Shown piece by piece: positions 14,037 through 21,362 of a stretch of 22,251 bases of DNA. The notes beneath the pieces are model-generated. The model searched no databases. It was given only the letters and a program-made list of their open reading frames with translations, and was not told where the DNA came from. Source of the stretch: an uncultured Thermomicrobiales bacterium (GTDB taxonomy: Bacteria; Chloroflexota; Chloroflexia; Thermomicrobiales; UBA6265); the NCBI GenBank assembly GCA_902806355.1, contig CADCWI010000086.1, positions 1-22,251 on the forward strand. Direction: 5' to 3'. Each line of letters starts with the position of its first letter. Within the stretch, counting starts at the first letter, position 1. Position numbers and translations under genes: made by a program.

Positions 14037-16475
14037 AGCGCCCATAAGTGGATGTTCGTTGATGTGGTGGCGTACCGCGAAAACCGCTGCTGCGGTGCGT
14101 GAGTCGACGCCGATCTTCTGCATGGCGTGCTGGACGTGGTTGCCGGCCGTGCGCTCACTGATCGACAGCGTCTCGGCGATCTCCCGATCACCCATGCCCT
14201 CGCCGAGGAGACTCAGGACCTCGACCTCGCGCGGAGTCAGACCGAAGCGGTCCACGTGGTTGAGAACGGGAGTCCTCGGCACCGAGCCGGGAGGTGGCAC
14301 GGCGACGGTCGTGAAGTCGTTTTCCACCATCGCTACGGGCAACGCCGCACCTTCGGCCAAGCAAGCGGCGAGCCTTAATTCGCCGAGTGCGGCGTGAACG
14401 GCGGCGACATCGCGGTCGTGGGTGGCAAGGAAGGCCGGTTCGACTGGCAGCCCGTCGGCTTCTCGCATCGACATGGCGGCGCCAAGGAGGCGGGCAGCGC
14501 GCTCTGGTTGCCCCCATGCGATGGCTACCCCGGCCGCGCCGTCAAGAGCAAGAGCGATAATGCGTTGATCGCGAATCTCGGTAAACGGGGCCAGCCCCTC
14601 GGTGAACAGTGCCATCGCACGTACGAGATCACCCCGGTCGCGGGCCGCATAACCTAAACCGATGAGTGAGAGTCCGATTCCCCAGCGGTGGTCGACCAAA
14701 CGTTGATCGAGGAGCGCAGCTTCGAATCGGGACGTGGCCTCCGCGAGCGCGCCTTGGGCGTGGGCCGATGCACCTAAAAAGCTGAGAGCTAGCCCCGAGC
14801 GGACGGAAGCCAAGACTCGGTCATCCAATTGGCGGGCCGTGGCCAGCGCCGCCTCAAGGTGAGTGGTGGCCTCGATGAACTGGTGCCGGTGCATCGCTAC
14901 CAATCCGAGTCCGAACCAGTTGTGCGCGACCCCATCCAGATCACCATGGACCTGGGCAAGCGCCAGGCTGTCTGTGAAACAGGCCTCGGCGCGTCCGACA
15001 TCGTCCTGGTTCACTGCCAGCACACCGAGCACGTAAAGTGCTTGGCTCCTCAGCAGTGGCGAGGCTTCGCCGGCACGCGCCAGGGCTTGCTCTAGCCATG
15101 CCCGCCCCTCCTCGTGTGGGCCGTGGAATATCCAAAGCATCTTTAGGGAACGGGCGAGACGCAGAAACGCCTCCGGTTCGCCCCGGTGTGCTAGCCAATC
15201 CAAGGCCGCCCGAAGGTTGTCGTGGTCAGCTTCCAACTGCTGGATCTTATCTGGGAGGTGCCTCCTATCCAGCTCCCAACCCGTCGCCTCGGCGAGCGCC
15301 AGGAAGAATACGGCGTGCCGACTCTGAATGATTTCGTCCTCTCCGAACGCAGCCAGGCGATCGCGCGCGTACTCGCGGACGGTCTCCAGCATCTGGTAGC
15401 GCGGTTTGCCGTCGGCCCCTGCGCTCAGCCGGATCAAGCTGTGTTCGATGAGGGCCGTGATCCCGTCCAGCACGTCGATTGAGGTATTCAGCTGGGGCTC
15501 GTCGGCGGTGTCCGTTGAATCAGCTCCGACGGTTTCGGCTGCCTCGAGGGTGAAGCCGCCGACGAAGACCCCGAGGCGGCGGAACAGGGCCTGCTCGGTG
15601 GCGTCGAGCAGGTCGTAGCTCCACCCGATCGTGTCGCGCATGGTCTGCTGCCGCAGCGGCAGATCTCGCGCACCGCCGCTGAGTATTGGCAGCCGCCGCT
15701 CCAGGCGCCGCAGGAGCGTCGCCGGCGGCAGGGCCCTGGTACGCGCCGCGGCCAACTCGATCGCAAGCGGGAGACCGTCAACACGGCGAACGATTTCGGT
15801 AACAGCTGTCAATGTCTCGGCGCTGAGGTGGAAATCTGGCCTGATGTCCCGCGCACGCTCGATGAAGAGCCGAACCGCACCGGAGTCACCGGCGTCCTTG
15901 CTCGCGGCAGGCTCGTCGAGCGGCAACGGGGCGACCGGAAATTCGCGCTCTCCGGAAACCCGGAGGCTGATGCGGCTGGTGACGAGCAGCGTTACCTCGG
16001 GGCAGGCGTCCAGGAGTTGGCGCAACTGCGGTGCCGCGACGACCACCTGCTCGAAATTGTCCATAACGAAGAGCAGGCGCCGATCGGCGATGGCAGTGGC
16101 CAGGCGATGGTGCAGAGACTCTGCGCCGATGTCGCGAAGACCAAGGCTCGCCGCGGTGGTGCTCAGGACGAGGGTAGTGTTGCTTACGGGAGAAAGATCT
16201 ACAAAGACAACCCCATGGGGAAAGTCGGTCGTGACCTCAGCGGCGGCCGCGAGCGCCAGCCGCGTCTTGCCGACACCGCCGGGTCCGGTCAAGGTCAGTA
16301 GACGGACGGCGGAATCACGCAGGAGCGAGACAACAGCGGTCACCTCCGCATCCCTGGCAATCAACGGCGTCGCTGGGCGCGGGAGCGGGGTGGAGCCGCC
16401 GTCCATGAAGGAACGGGTAGATGACATGTTCTGCCGCGTAGGGCCGCGAGGTCCCGGGATCTGAGGAATAGCCAT
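14034..16475 (-). CDS. LuxR-family regulator with N-terminal ATPase and TPR repeats
   Basis: An 813-residue transcription regulator. An NB-ARC/AAA-like ATPase comes first, with P-loop GPGGVGKT (64-71), Walker B RRLLFVMDNFEQ (about 132-142) and the GLPLAIELAAAR motif. A long helical region of tetratricopeptide-type repeats follows from about residue 400 (for example ALYVLGVLAVNQDDVGRAE). The last 65 residues are a LuxR/GerE helix-turn-helix (LTPREVEVLSLLGEGMGDRE then ISERTAGNHVQHAMQKIG). Such proteins act as ligand- and ATP-controlled activators, though the signal is unknown. There are Met alternatives at residues 17 and 24; the first is kept because the 5' context is no better at the others. 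It points toward yceI, with two palindromes just past its stop, suggesting it controls that operon. A TGAGGA half-site also lies at 16462-16467 inside its first codons. Confidence 0.93.
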   Translation of the reverse strand: MAIPQIPGPRGPTRQNMSSTRSFMDGGSTPLPRPATPLIARDAEVTAVVSLLRDSAVRLLTLTGPGGVGKTRLALAAAAEVTTDFPHGVVFVDLSPVSNTTLVLSTTAASLGLRDIGAESLHHRLATAIADRRLLFVMDNFEQVVVAAPQLRQLLDACPEVTLLVTSRISLRVSGEREFPVAPLPLDEPAASKDAGDSGAVRLFIERARDIRPDFHLSAETLTAVTEIVRRVDGLPLAIELAAARTRALPPATLLRRLERRLPILSGGARDLPLRQQTMRDTIGWSYDLLDATEQALFRRLGVFVGGFTLEAAETVGADSTDTADEPQLNTSIDVLDGITALIEHSLIRLSAGADGKPRYQMLETVREYARDRLAAFGEDEIIQSRHAVFFLALAEATGWELDRRHLPDKIQQLEADHDNLRAALDWLAHRGEPEAFLRLARSLKMLWIFHGPHEEGRAWLEQALARAGEASPLLRSQALYVLGVLAVNQDDVGRAEACFTDSLALAQVHGDLDGVAHNWFGLGLVAMHRHQFIEATTHLEAALATARQLDDRVLASVRSGLALSFLGASAHAQGALAEATSRFEAALLDQRLVDHRWGIGLSLIGLGYAARDRGDLVRAMALFTEGLAPFTEIRDQRIIALALDGAAGVAIAWGQPERAARLLGAAMSMREADGLPVEPAFLATHDRDVAAVHAALGELRLAACLAEGAALPVAMVENDFTTVAVPPPGSVPRTPVLNHVDRFGLTPREVEVLSLLGEGMGDREIAETLSISERTAGNHVQHAMQKIGVDSRTAAAVFAVRHHINEHPLMGA

Positions 16476-16752
16476 GATGAGACCTGCCCTCTTCAGGCAA
16501 ACGCGCGTGCAGGATTCGCGGTCTGGCAGGGGTGCCGAGCAGAGGTAGATGACACGAGCGATGGAAGGCGTTCATTGGCATCTCCCCTCAGCATGCGGTG
16601 CGCGACGGAGCGGCCGTACCGAGGAATCGGGGATGAAGACGCTTGAGACCGAACCTTATTGCAATGGTGTGCCACACTGGCGCGGTCGTCAAGAGGAGCG
16701 GACCAGTGGGTAGCCCCTGAGCAGACATGGGACGGAGGGAGCTCTTGCACAC

Positions 16753-16769
16753 TTACTGCCAGGAGTGAG
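16753..16769. repeat. Imperfect 17-bp direct repeat, copy 1
   Basis: TTACTGCCAGGAGTGAG matches 15 of 17 bases of the copy at 16938-16954, 185 bp away. Each copy has a loose inner symmetry (ACT...AGT). Confidence 0.5.
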
Positions 16770-16844
16770 TGGTTTGGTAGCACCTGCGTAGGTCGTTGAC
16801 AGTGATCCAATTGCCTACGTTTCATGTTGCTAAGCCCGCCGCAG

Positions 16845-16863
16845 AATTAGCGCTCTGCTAATT
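16845..16863. repeat. Perfect hairpin between the two repeat copies
   Basis: AATTAGC (16845-16851) pairs with GCTAATT (16857-16863) around a 5-nt loop. It lies in the AT-richer segment between the direct repeats; its role is unknown. Confidence 0.45.
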
Positions 16864-16937
16864 GCGACTCAGGACGAGAGTGAAGACGATCAAGTTTTAT
16901 TTGTATACCGTCGAACCTCGACAGCCGAGAAGAGGCA

Positions 16938-16954
16938 TTACTGCCAACAGTGAG
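16938..16954. repeat. Imperfect 17-bp direct repeat, copy 2, at the methyltransferase break
   Basis: TTACTGCCAACAGTGAG, containing the inverted pair ACTG/CAGT, sits exactly where recognisable methyltransferase sequence begins. It could be a recombination or deletion junction, or a second operator copy. Confidence 0.5.
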
Positions 16955-17528
16955 CCCTCGCGCCCGCTGGGGCGCCCGTCCGGTCGGCATCGACAACTCG
17001 CCGCGACAGCTTGAAACGGCCAGCCGCATGCAGGAGCGCTTCGGGATCGCCTTCCCCCTGCACCTGGGAAACGCCGAAGCCTTGCCTTTTCCGGACAGTT
17101 CCTTTGATCTGGCGATCGGCGAGTACGGCGCCTCAATCCGGTGTGATCCGTATCAGTGGATTTTCGAGGCCGCCAGTGTGTTGCGACCCGGTGGCCGGCT
17201 GGTGTTCCTGGTCAATGGCGTGCTGGCGATGCTGTGCACCAGTCCCGAGGATACCGAGGACATCCTCGTGAACGCGTGCTTCAGGCGGCCCTACTTTGGC
17301 AAACATCGCTTCGAGTGGCCCAATGATGACTCGGTCGAGTTCCACCTCGGCCACGGCGACATGATCCGGCTGGTGCGGGCCAACGGCTTCGAGATCGAGA
17401 ACCTGATCGAGCTGCAGTCACCGGTGGAGACGGGGCAGGCCACGCCGCTCATCGCCTACATCCCGGACGCGTGGGCGCGGCAATGGCCGGCCGAGAAAAT
17501 CTTGGGCGCCCGCCAACGCTCCGGCTGA
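16950..17528 (+). pseudogene. Class I SAM-dependent methyltransferase, N-terminally truncated
   Basis: The C-terminal two thirds of a class I methyltransferase: GARPVGIDNSPRQLE (motif II region, SAM ribose-binding acidic strand), LGNAEALPFPDSSFDLAIGEYGAS (motifs III-IV), then VLRPGGRLVFLVNG (post-strand loop) and HLGHGDMIRLVRANGFEIENL. The essential motif I, an acidic residue followed by GxGxG, should lie about 15-25 residues upstream of GARPVG. It is absent: the upstream sequence is unrelated and AT-richer. A GTG at 16950 gives a 192-residue frame, but that product would lack SAM binding. It is probably a relic of a deletion or insertion at the direct repeat that overlaps its left end. The remaining frame has no stop codons, so the event may be recent. 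Confidence 0.75.
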
Positions 17529-17680
17529 GATCGTGGACACGACAGTGCAGCATGAGTGTCGTCAACAACGGGATTCGGGACCGCGTGCTAGAGCGGTTTA
17601 CGGCTCGACGAATCGCTATTTCTTACCTCCGGGCTGTTCCCCACAAGGCTGCTTGCGGCTCTGGCGAAAGGATCCCACGT

Positions 17681-17812
17681 CGAGCGAGGAAGCTCACATC
17701 AGACAAAGAGTCCGCTTTCCGAGACCTTGCCCACACTCGAAGCCTGCGCTCCTTAGCCACTACATTCGCGGTAAGTCTCGAAACGGTCCGCACCATCTGC
17801 CGTGGCAGGTGA
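17681..17812 (+). pseudogene. Second helix-turn-helix remnant
   Basis: In the frame from 17681 the codons read RARKLTSDKESAFRDLAHTRSL and SLATTFAVSLETVRTICRGR, then TGA. The pattern (basic, acidic helix, then a SLxxxFxVSxETVR helix-turn-helix) matches the C-terminal DNA-binding units seen with recombinases and transposases, and parallels the unit at 6369-6440. Nothing recognisable lies upstream in frame, so it is a fragment. Confidence 0.5.
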
Positions 17813-18411
17813 CGAACGGCGCGATGTTTGGCAAGGCGCTGCTCTCGTCCGCCTTTCCACCCCCGGCGGTGGCGCCATCAGCCAGCGCGTACTCCGCGGT
17901 GCTTTGGTCATACCGGGAGGTAGCGACTGTCCGGATTGTTGGAGCGATACGTCTTGCACATAATGAGTCCATCCGCAGCGTCCTCAAGCGCTTGCTCACA
18001 CGGTCCGCACTGGTCTCGGCGGTGCGTCAATGCCAGCATCAATCAATCGGCGCCGACTGACGCGAGGCACTACGCAAACGTTGCCATCTCATTGCAGGGC
18101 GCGTCCCGACGGCCAAACGCTGTCAGTCCGCACCGACCCGGCCCGTCCCGCCGCCGCCGAGGTGTTCTAGAGCCACCACCAAGTACGGCCCCGGGACGGC
18201 GGCGGATTGGGCGATCAGCGTTTCGATCACCCCGGCGCTGGGCTCATGGACCTGGCATGACTTCCTGGAGTTGAACCGTCCAAGCGGGTAGAACGGACCT
18301 TGCTGGGCACGACGACGACGCGGTCGCCGGTATGGATCACCTCCCGATCAGCCCGCCGGCGCCCCTCATCCGGTCAGTCGGACGAGCGTCGGCGCCCGAG
18401 TTGATCCCGGA
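17813..18411. other. Stretch without a supported gene
   Basis: About 600 bp with no intact gene. Only scraps are visible. Plus-strand codons 18175-18291 read TTKYGPGTAADWA then SWTWHDFLELNRPSG and a stop, which looks like a real protein end. On the minus strand about 18300-18345 reads REVIHTGDRVVVVPS, reminiscent of a SnoaL-like strand. Neither can be extended. This is decayed DNA between the HTH remnant and the sugar-acid genes. Confidence 0.4.
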
Positions 18412-19725
18412 TCAGGACCAGAGCCGATCGTGGCTTCGCACCTGATCCCATTCGGGGGTTGGCTCGAAGAAGCCGCGGTCCCACGGTACGAGGTGTTCCT
18501 TCACCACGTCCAGGTTCAGTTCGAAGCCGAGCCCTGGCCCCTCGGGCACCGGAATGTAGCCATCCTGGATGATCGGCTTCGACACGCCGTCAATGAAGTC
18601 GCCCCAGGAGGAAACCTTGTTGAAGTGGTGCTCCAGGGCGATGAAGTTCTGGGTCGCGGCGGCGCAGTGGACGCTCGCCATGGTGCTGACGGGCGTGCCG
18701 GCCATATGCAGCGCCATGCTGATGCCGTGCTCCTGCGCGTAGTCGCCGATCTTCTTCGTCTCCATGATGCCGCCGCTGGTGGCGAGGTCCGGGTGGACGA
18801 TGTTGACGGCGCGAGCCTCCAGCAGCGGCTTGCAGCCGTCGAGCAGGTAGATGTCTTCGCCGGTGCAGACCGGAATATTCAGCGCGCGCTCCAGCTGCAC
18901 CCATTTGTCGGTGAACTGCCAGGGCACCAGGTCCTCCAGCCAGGCGAGGTTATAGGGCTCAAGCGCCTGGCCGAGGCGCAGACAGTCGTCGATCCCGATG
19001 TGGCCGAAGTGGTCGGCGGCGATCGGTACCTTGTCACCGACGACGGAGCGCACCTCGGCGACGTACTCGCAGATGAGATCGATACCCTTGGGGGTCAGGC
19101 GCACATGAGTGAAGGGGTGCATCACCTGGGTGATGTTGAACAGCTCCTCCACCCTGTCTGCGGAGTCGCCCGGGAGCATCCCCTGCGGCCAGCTCAGCGC
19201 CCCCTCGACGACGATCAGCGGCTGAACCCCCACGTCCATCTTCAGCATCGTAAAGCCCTGCTCGATCTTCGTGCGCAGCTCGCGCCCCATCTCCGCGCCG
19301 GTCGGCTCGTTGGGCGTGTCGCAGTACATCCGGATGCGATCACGGAATTTGCCGCCGACGAGCATGTACGCTGGCACGCCGTACGCCTTGCCGGCCAAGT
19401 CCATCAGCGCCATCTCGACGCCGGAGACACCGCCCCCTTGCCGCCCGTGGTGACCGAACTGCTTGATCTTGCGAAAGAGCTTGTCCACGTTACACGGGTT
19501 CTCCCCGAGCAATAGGCGTTTCAGCATCAGCGCGTAGGTCTTGCTGGCGAAGTCGCGCACCTCGCCGTAGCCACTCAGCCCCTGGTTGGTGTCGATGCGG
19601 ACGAGTGTAAAGTGCCACCGGTCCCACCCGACCGTCGCCGTGCGCAGGTCGGTAATCCTGAGTTGGCTTGGCCGCGATGCGGTGCGGACGCGATCCTCGG
19701 GCCGCTCGTGCGTATCCACCATCAT
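18412..19725 (-). CDS. Enolase-superfamily sugar-acid dehydratase (mandelate racemase/muconate lactonizing type)
   Basis: A 437-residue enolase-superfamily enzyme that would abstract a proton alpha to a carboxylate and eliminate water from a sugar acid. Mg2+ ligands are D238 (AADHFGH), E264 (WLEDLVPW) and E290 (CTGEDIY). K162 in LKMD and H340 in ALHMAG are candidate acid/base residues. The N-terminal capping domain (residues about 22-135) includes GYGEVRDFA. The overall form is closest to mannonate/galactonate dehydratase-like members. The first ATG of a tandem ATGATG is used, with AGGAGAGGGG just upstream. Divergent from the RraA-family gene across a 434-bp region, and near uxuA, it probably joins a hexonate or hexuronate degradation route (inference). 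Confidence 0.92.
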   Translation of the reverse strand: MMVDTHERPEDRVRTASRPSQLRITDLRTATVGWDRWHFTLVRIDTNQGLSGYGEVRDFASKTYALMLKRLLLGENPCNVDKLFRKIKQFGHHGRQGGGVSGVEMALMDLAGKAYGVPAYMLVGGKFRDRIRMYCDTPNEPTGAEMGRELRTKIEQGFTMLKMDVGVQPLIVVEGALSWPQGMLPGDSADRVEELFNITQVMHPFTHVRLTPKGIDLICEYVAEVRSVVGDKVPIAADHFGHIGIDDCLRLGQALEPYNLAWLEDLVPWQFTDKWVQLERALNIPVCTGEDIYLLDGCKPLLEARAVNIVHPDLATSGGIMETKKIGDYAQEHGISMALHMAGTPVSTMASVHCAAATQNFIALEHHFNKVSSWGDFIDGVSKPIIQDGYIPVPEGPGLGFELNLDVVKEHLVPWDRGFFEPTPEWDQVRSHDRLWS

Positions 19726-20159
19726 CCCCTCTCCTGCTCACCCCGCGCCCACCCTGGTGGCGCGGAATCGGCGTCTCGCCAGAAACGATCCGCGTTCATG
19801 ACTCGAGGTGTTCGCGTCCGTCTCCCCCGTGCACACATCCGGGACGAACTCCTCACCAAGCGCCGCTCCCATAAGCGATCGGTCGGGTAGAGGAGGGCAG
19901 ACCGGGTTTATGTATGCCGAAGCCGCGCCAGCCGCTCTGGCCGACACCACGCGTGAGACCGAGCACCTCGGCCAATATGGCTCATCGGACCATCGTCTGA
20001 TCGTGACCATCACTATCCGCCAGCGACCAAGCCGGTCTCGCCTCGACCGGCGCATGAGTAGAATTGAGCGAGAGAACCACCCCACGCCATTGGAGCGGTC
20101 GGCGTGGAAGCAACCGACCGACGCGGCATTGTTACCTGGTATACGTAGAGGGGTCTTCT
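19726..20159. promoter_or_regulatory. Divergent promoter region between dehydratase and RraA genes
   Basis: No gene is supported; the 434 bp must contain promoters for both divergent genes. Two perfect 7-bp inverted repeats with related arms occur: GCCGGTC/GACCGGC (20031-20037 and 20045-20051) and CGGTCGG/CCGACCG (20096-20102 and 20114-20120). A further CGGTCGG half-site is at 19880-19886. All share CGGTC, so a common regulator is possible. I do not see a convincing -35/-10 pair. Confidence 0.45.
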
Positions 20160-20993
20160 ATGATTTTCAACAGCCCGGACCGCGTTGCGATATTGACGCA
20201 AAAGTGGACCGGCGAGCGGGTTGCCGACGGGCGTCCTTGCATTGCCGACGATATCCTCACTCGCATGCATCACGTGACGAATGATGAAGCATGGAGTGTG
20301 CTCGAACGGAACCACGGCTACCATCACCAGTTTGAGGGCAACTGGCTGAATCTGCACCCCGAATTGACTCTCACTGGCCGCGTCGTTACTGCTACCATGC
20401 TGCCGAACCGGCCCGACCTGCATGAGGTTGTTGAGTCGATCGGCCGCGACGAGGGTCGTACTGGCGGCCAGAATAACTGGGTTATTGATTCACTCCAAAA
20501 GAACGACGTGCTGGTGGTCGATCTGTTCGGCAAGGTCCACGATGGCACCTTCATCGGCGATAACCTCGCCACCGCGACCCGCTCGCGGACCGGCACCGGC
20601 ATCGTGATCGACGGCGGTATTCGAGACTACCAGCGGGTCACTGAACTCGCCGACTTCGCGGTCTATTGCCGGGGCGTCGATCCATCCGCCATCGCCGAGG
20701 TAACGCTGATCGGGGTGAACGTTCCGATCCGAATCGGCCTCGCCACTGTTCTCCCAGGCGATGTGGTCCTGGGTACCCGCTCGGGGATCACCTTCATCCC
20801 CCCGCATCTGGCTGAGGAGGTCGTGGTAACGTCGGAAGACGTCCGGCAACGCGATGTCTTCGGCAAGCAGCGATTGGATGAGCAGGTTTACGCGGCCGGA
20901 CAGATCGACGTCTCGCGTTGGGCCGACGACATTGAGGCGGATTACATCCGGTGGTGCGCCGAAAAGGGGTTATCGGGAACGACGCGGACATAG
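20160..20993 (+). CDS. RraA-family aldolase (dimethylmenaquinone methyltransferase-like)
   Basis: A 277-residue protein of the RraA / 4-hydroxy-4-methyl-2-oxoglutarate aldolase family. Members cleave or decarboxylate 2-oxo acids with a divalent metal; others bind RNase E. The signature is FIGDNLATATRSRTGTG followed by IVIDGGIRDYQRV, with G133 and the R155-D156 pair characteristic of the aldolase site. The name 'methyltransferase' in databases is a misnomer. The start is ATG 20160, preceded by AGAGGGG, not an upstream in-frame ATG that lacks a ribosome site. It is longer than plain RraA (about 160 residues), with an N-terminal extension typical of members in sugar-acid clusters. Divergent from the dehydratase, it probably handles the 2-keto product (inference). 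Confidence 0.88.
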   Translation: MIFNSPDRVAILTQKWTGERVADGRPCIADDILTRMHHVTNDEAWSVLERNHGYHHQFEGNWLNLHPELTLTGRVVTATMLPNRPDLHEVVESIGRDEGRTGGQNNWVIDSLQKNDVLVVDLFGKVHDGTFIGDNLATATRSRTGTGIVIDGGIRDYQRVTELADFAVYCRGVDPSAIAEVTLIGVNVPIRIGLATVLPGDVVLGTRSGITFIPPHLAEEVVVTSEDVRQRDVFGKQRLDEQVYAAGQIDVSRWADDIEADYIRWCAEKGLSGTTRT

Positions 20994-21049
20994 GCCGAAG
21001 CGGGCAAGCACAGACGAGTCCTTGCTCAGGGAACGCCCGCCGTGCGCTC

Positions 21050-21300
21050 GGACGATCAGCAACACCCGCAGCCACGAGTATTCCAGTTTCCTTTGGCATC
21101 GGGGATGCGCGCGCCTGGCGGTGCCGCGGGGACGGTTTGGCAAGCTGGATGTGACCGAGGGCCGGGATCAGGTGATGGTGAACGTGGTCGGCGTAGCTGG
21201 CATAGGTCGATGGCCGAACAGTTGGGCGGGCCGTGTCTTCCAGCCAGCGGATCAGGAACTGGCCTTCTCCGCCGTCATCACCATCGTGCGGCAGTTGGTG
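21050..21300 (-). pseudogene. Tyrosine recombinase (phage-type integrase) N-terminal fragment
   Basis: On the minus strand from about 21270 downward one frame reads QFLIRWLEDTARPTVRPS, then TYASYADHVHHHLIPALG and HIQLAKPSPRHRQA. This is a clear match to the SAM-like N-terminal core-binding domain of integrases (W-LE-x-x-x-R-P-x-V-R-P-S-T-x-x-x-Y-x-x-H-x-x-x-H-L-I-P-x-L-G). Beyond about 21120 the similarity fades, and the catalytic R...HxxR...Y domain is missing. There is no start region either. It is a relic of an integrated element, lying between the RraA gene and uxuA. Confidence 0.75.
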
Positions 21301-21362
21301 CTCAAGCGCTGGCTCCGCTATCGCTGTGGCACCCGGCCTCAGCGCCGCCCGTGAGCCTGTCC

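Larger units (their letters stand above)
16476..16949. other. Intergenic region upstream of the LuxR regulator, no gene
   Basis: About 470 bp without a supported gene. It must hold the promoter of the minus-strand regulator. Plus-strand TTGACA at 16796-16801 with TTTCAT 18 bp later (16820-16825) is a weak candidate promoter pointing at the truncated methyltransferase. A hairpin and two copies of a 17-bp repeat are listed separately. The right third is AT-richer than the flanks, consistent with foreign or decaying DNA. Confidence 0.5.

Noticed and set aside
18430..19515. 361-codon plus-strand frame opposite the enolase-superfamily gene
   Set aside because: Shadow composition (His/Asp/Val/Arg-rich) antisense to an enzyme with all metal ligands.
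20064..20159. N-terminal extension of the RraA protein from an in-frame start at 20064
   Set aside because: No ribosome site, residues not family-like, and it would run through the CGGTCGG/CCGACCG inverted repeat; ATG 20160 has AGAGGGG.
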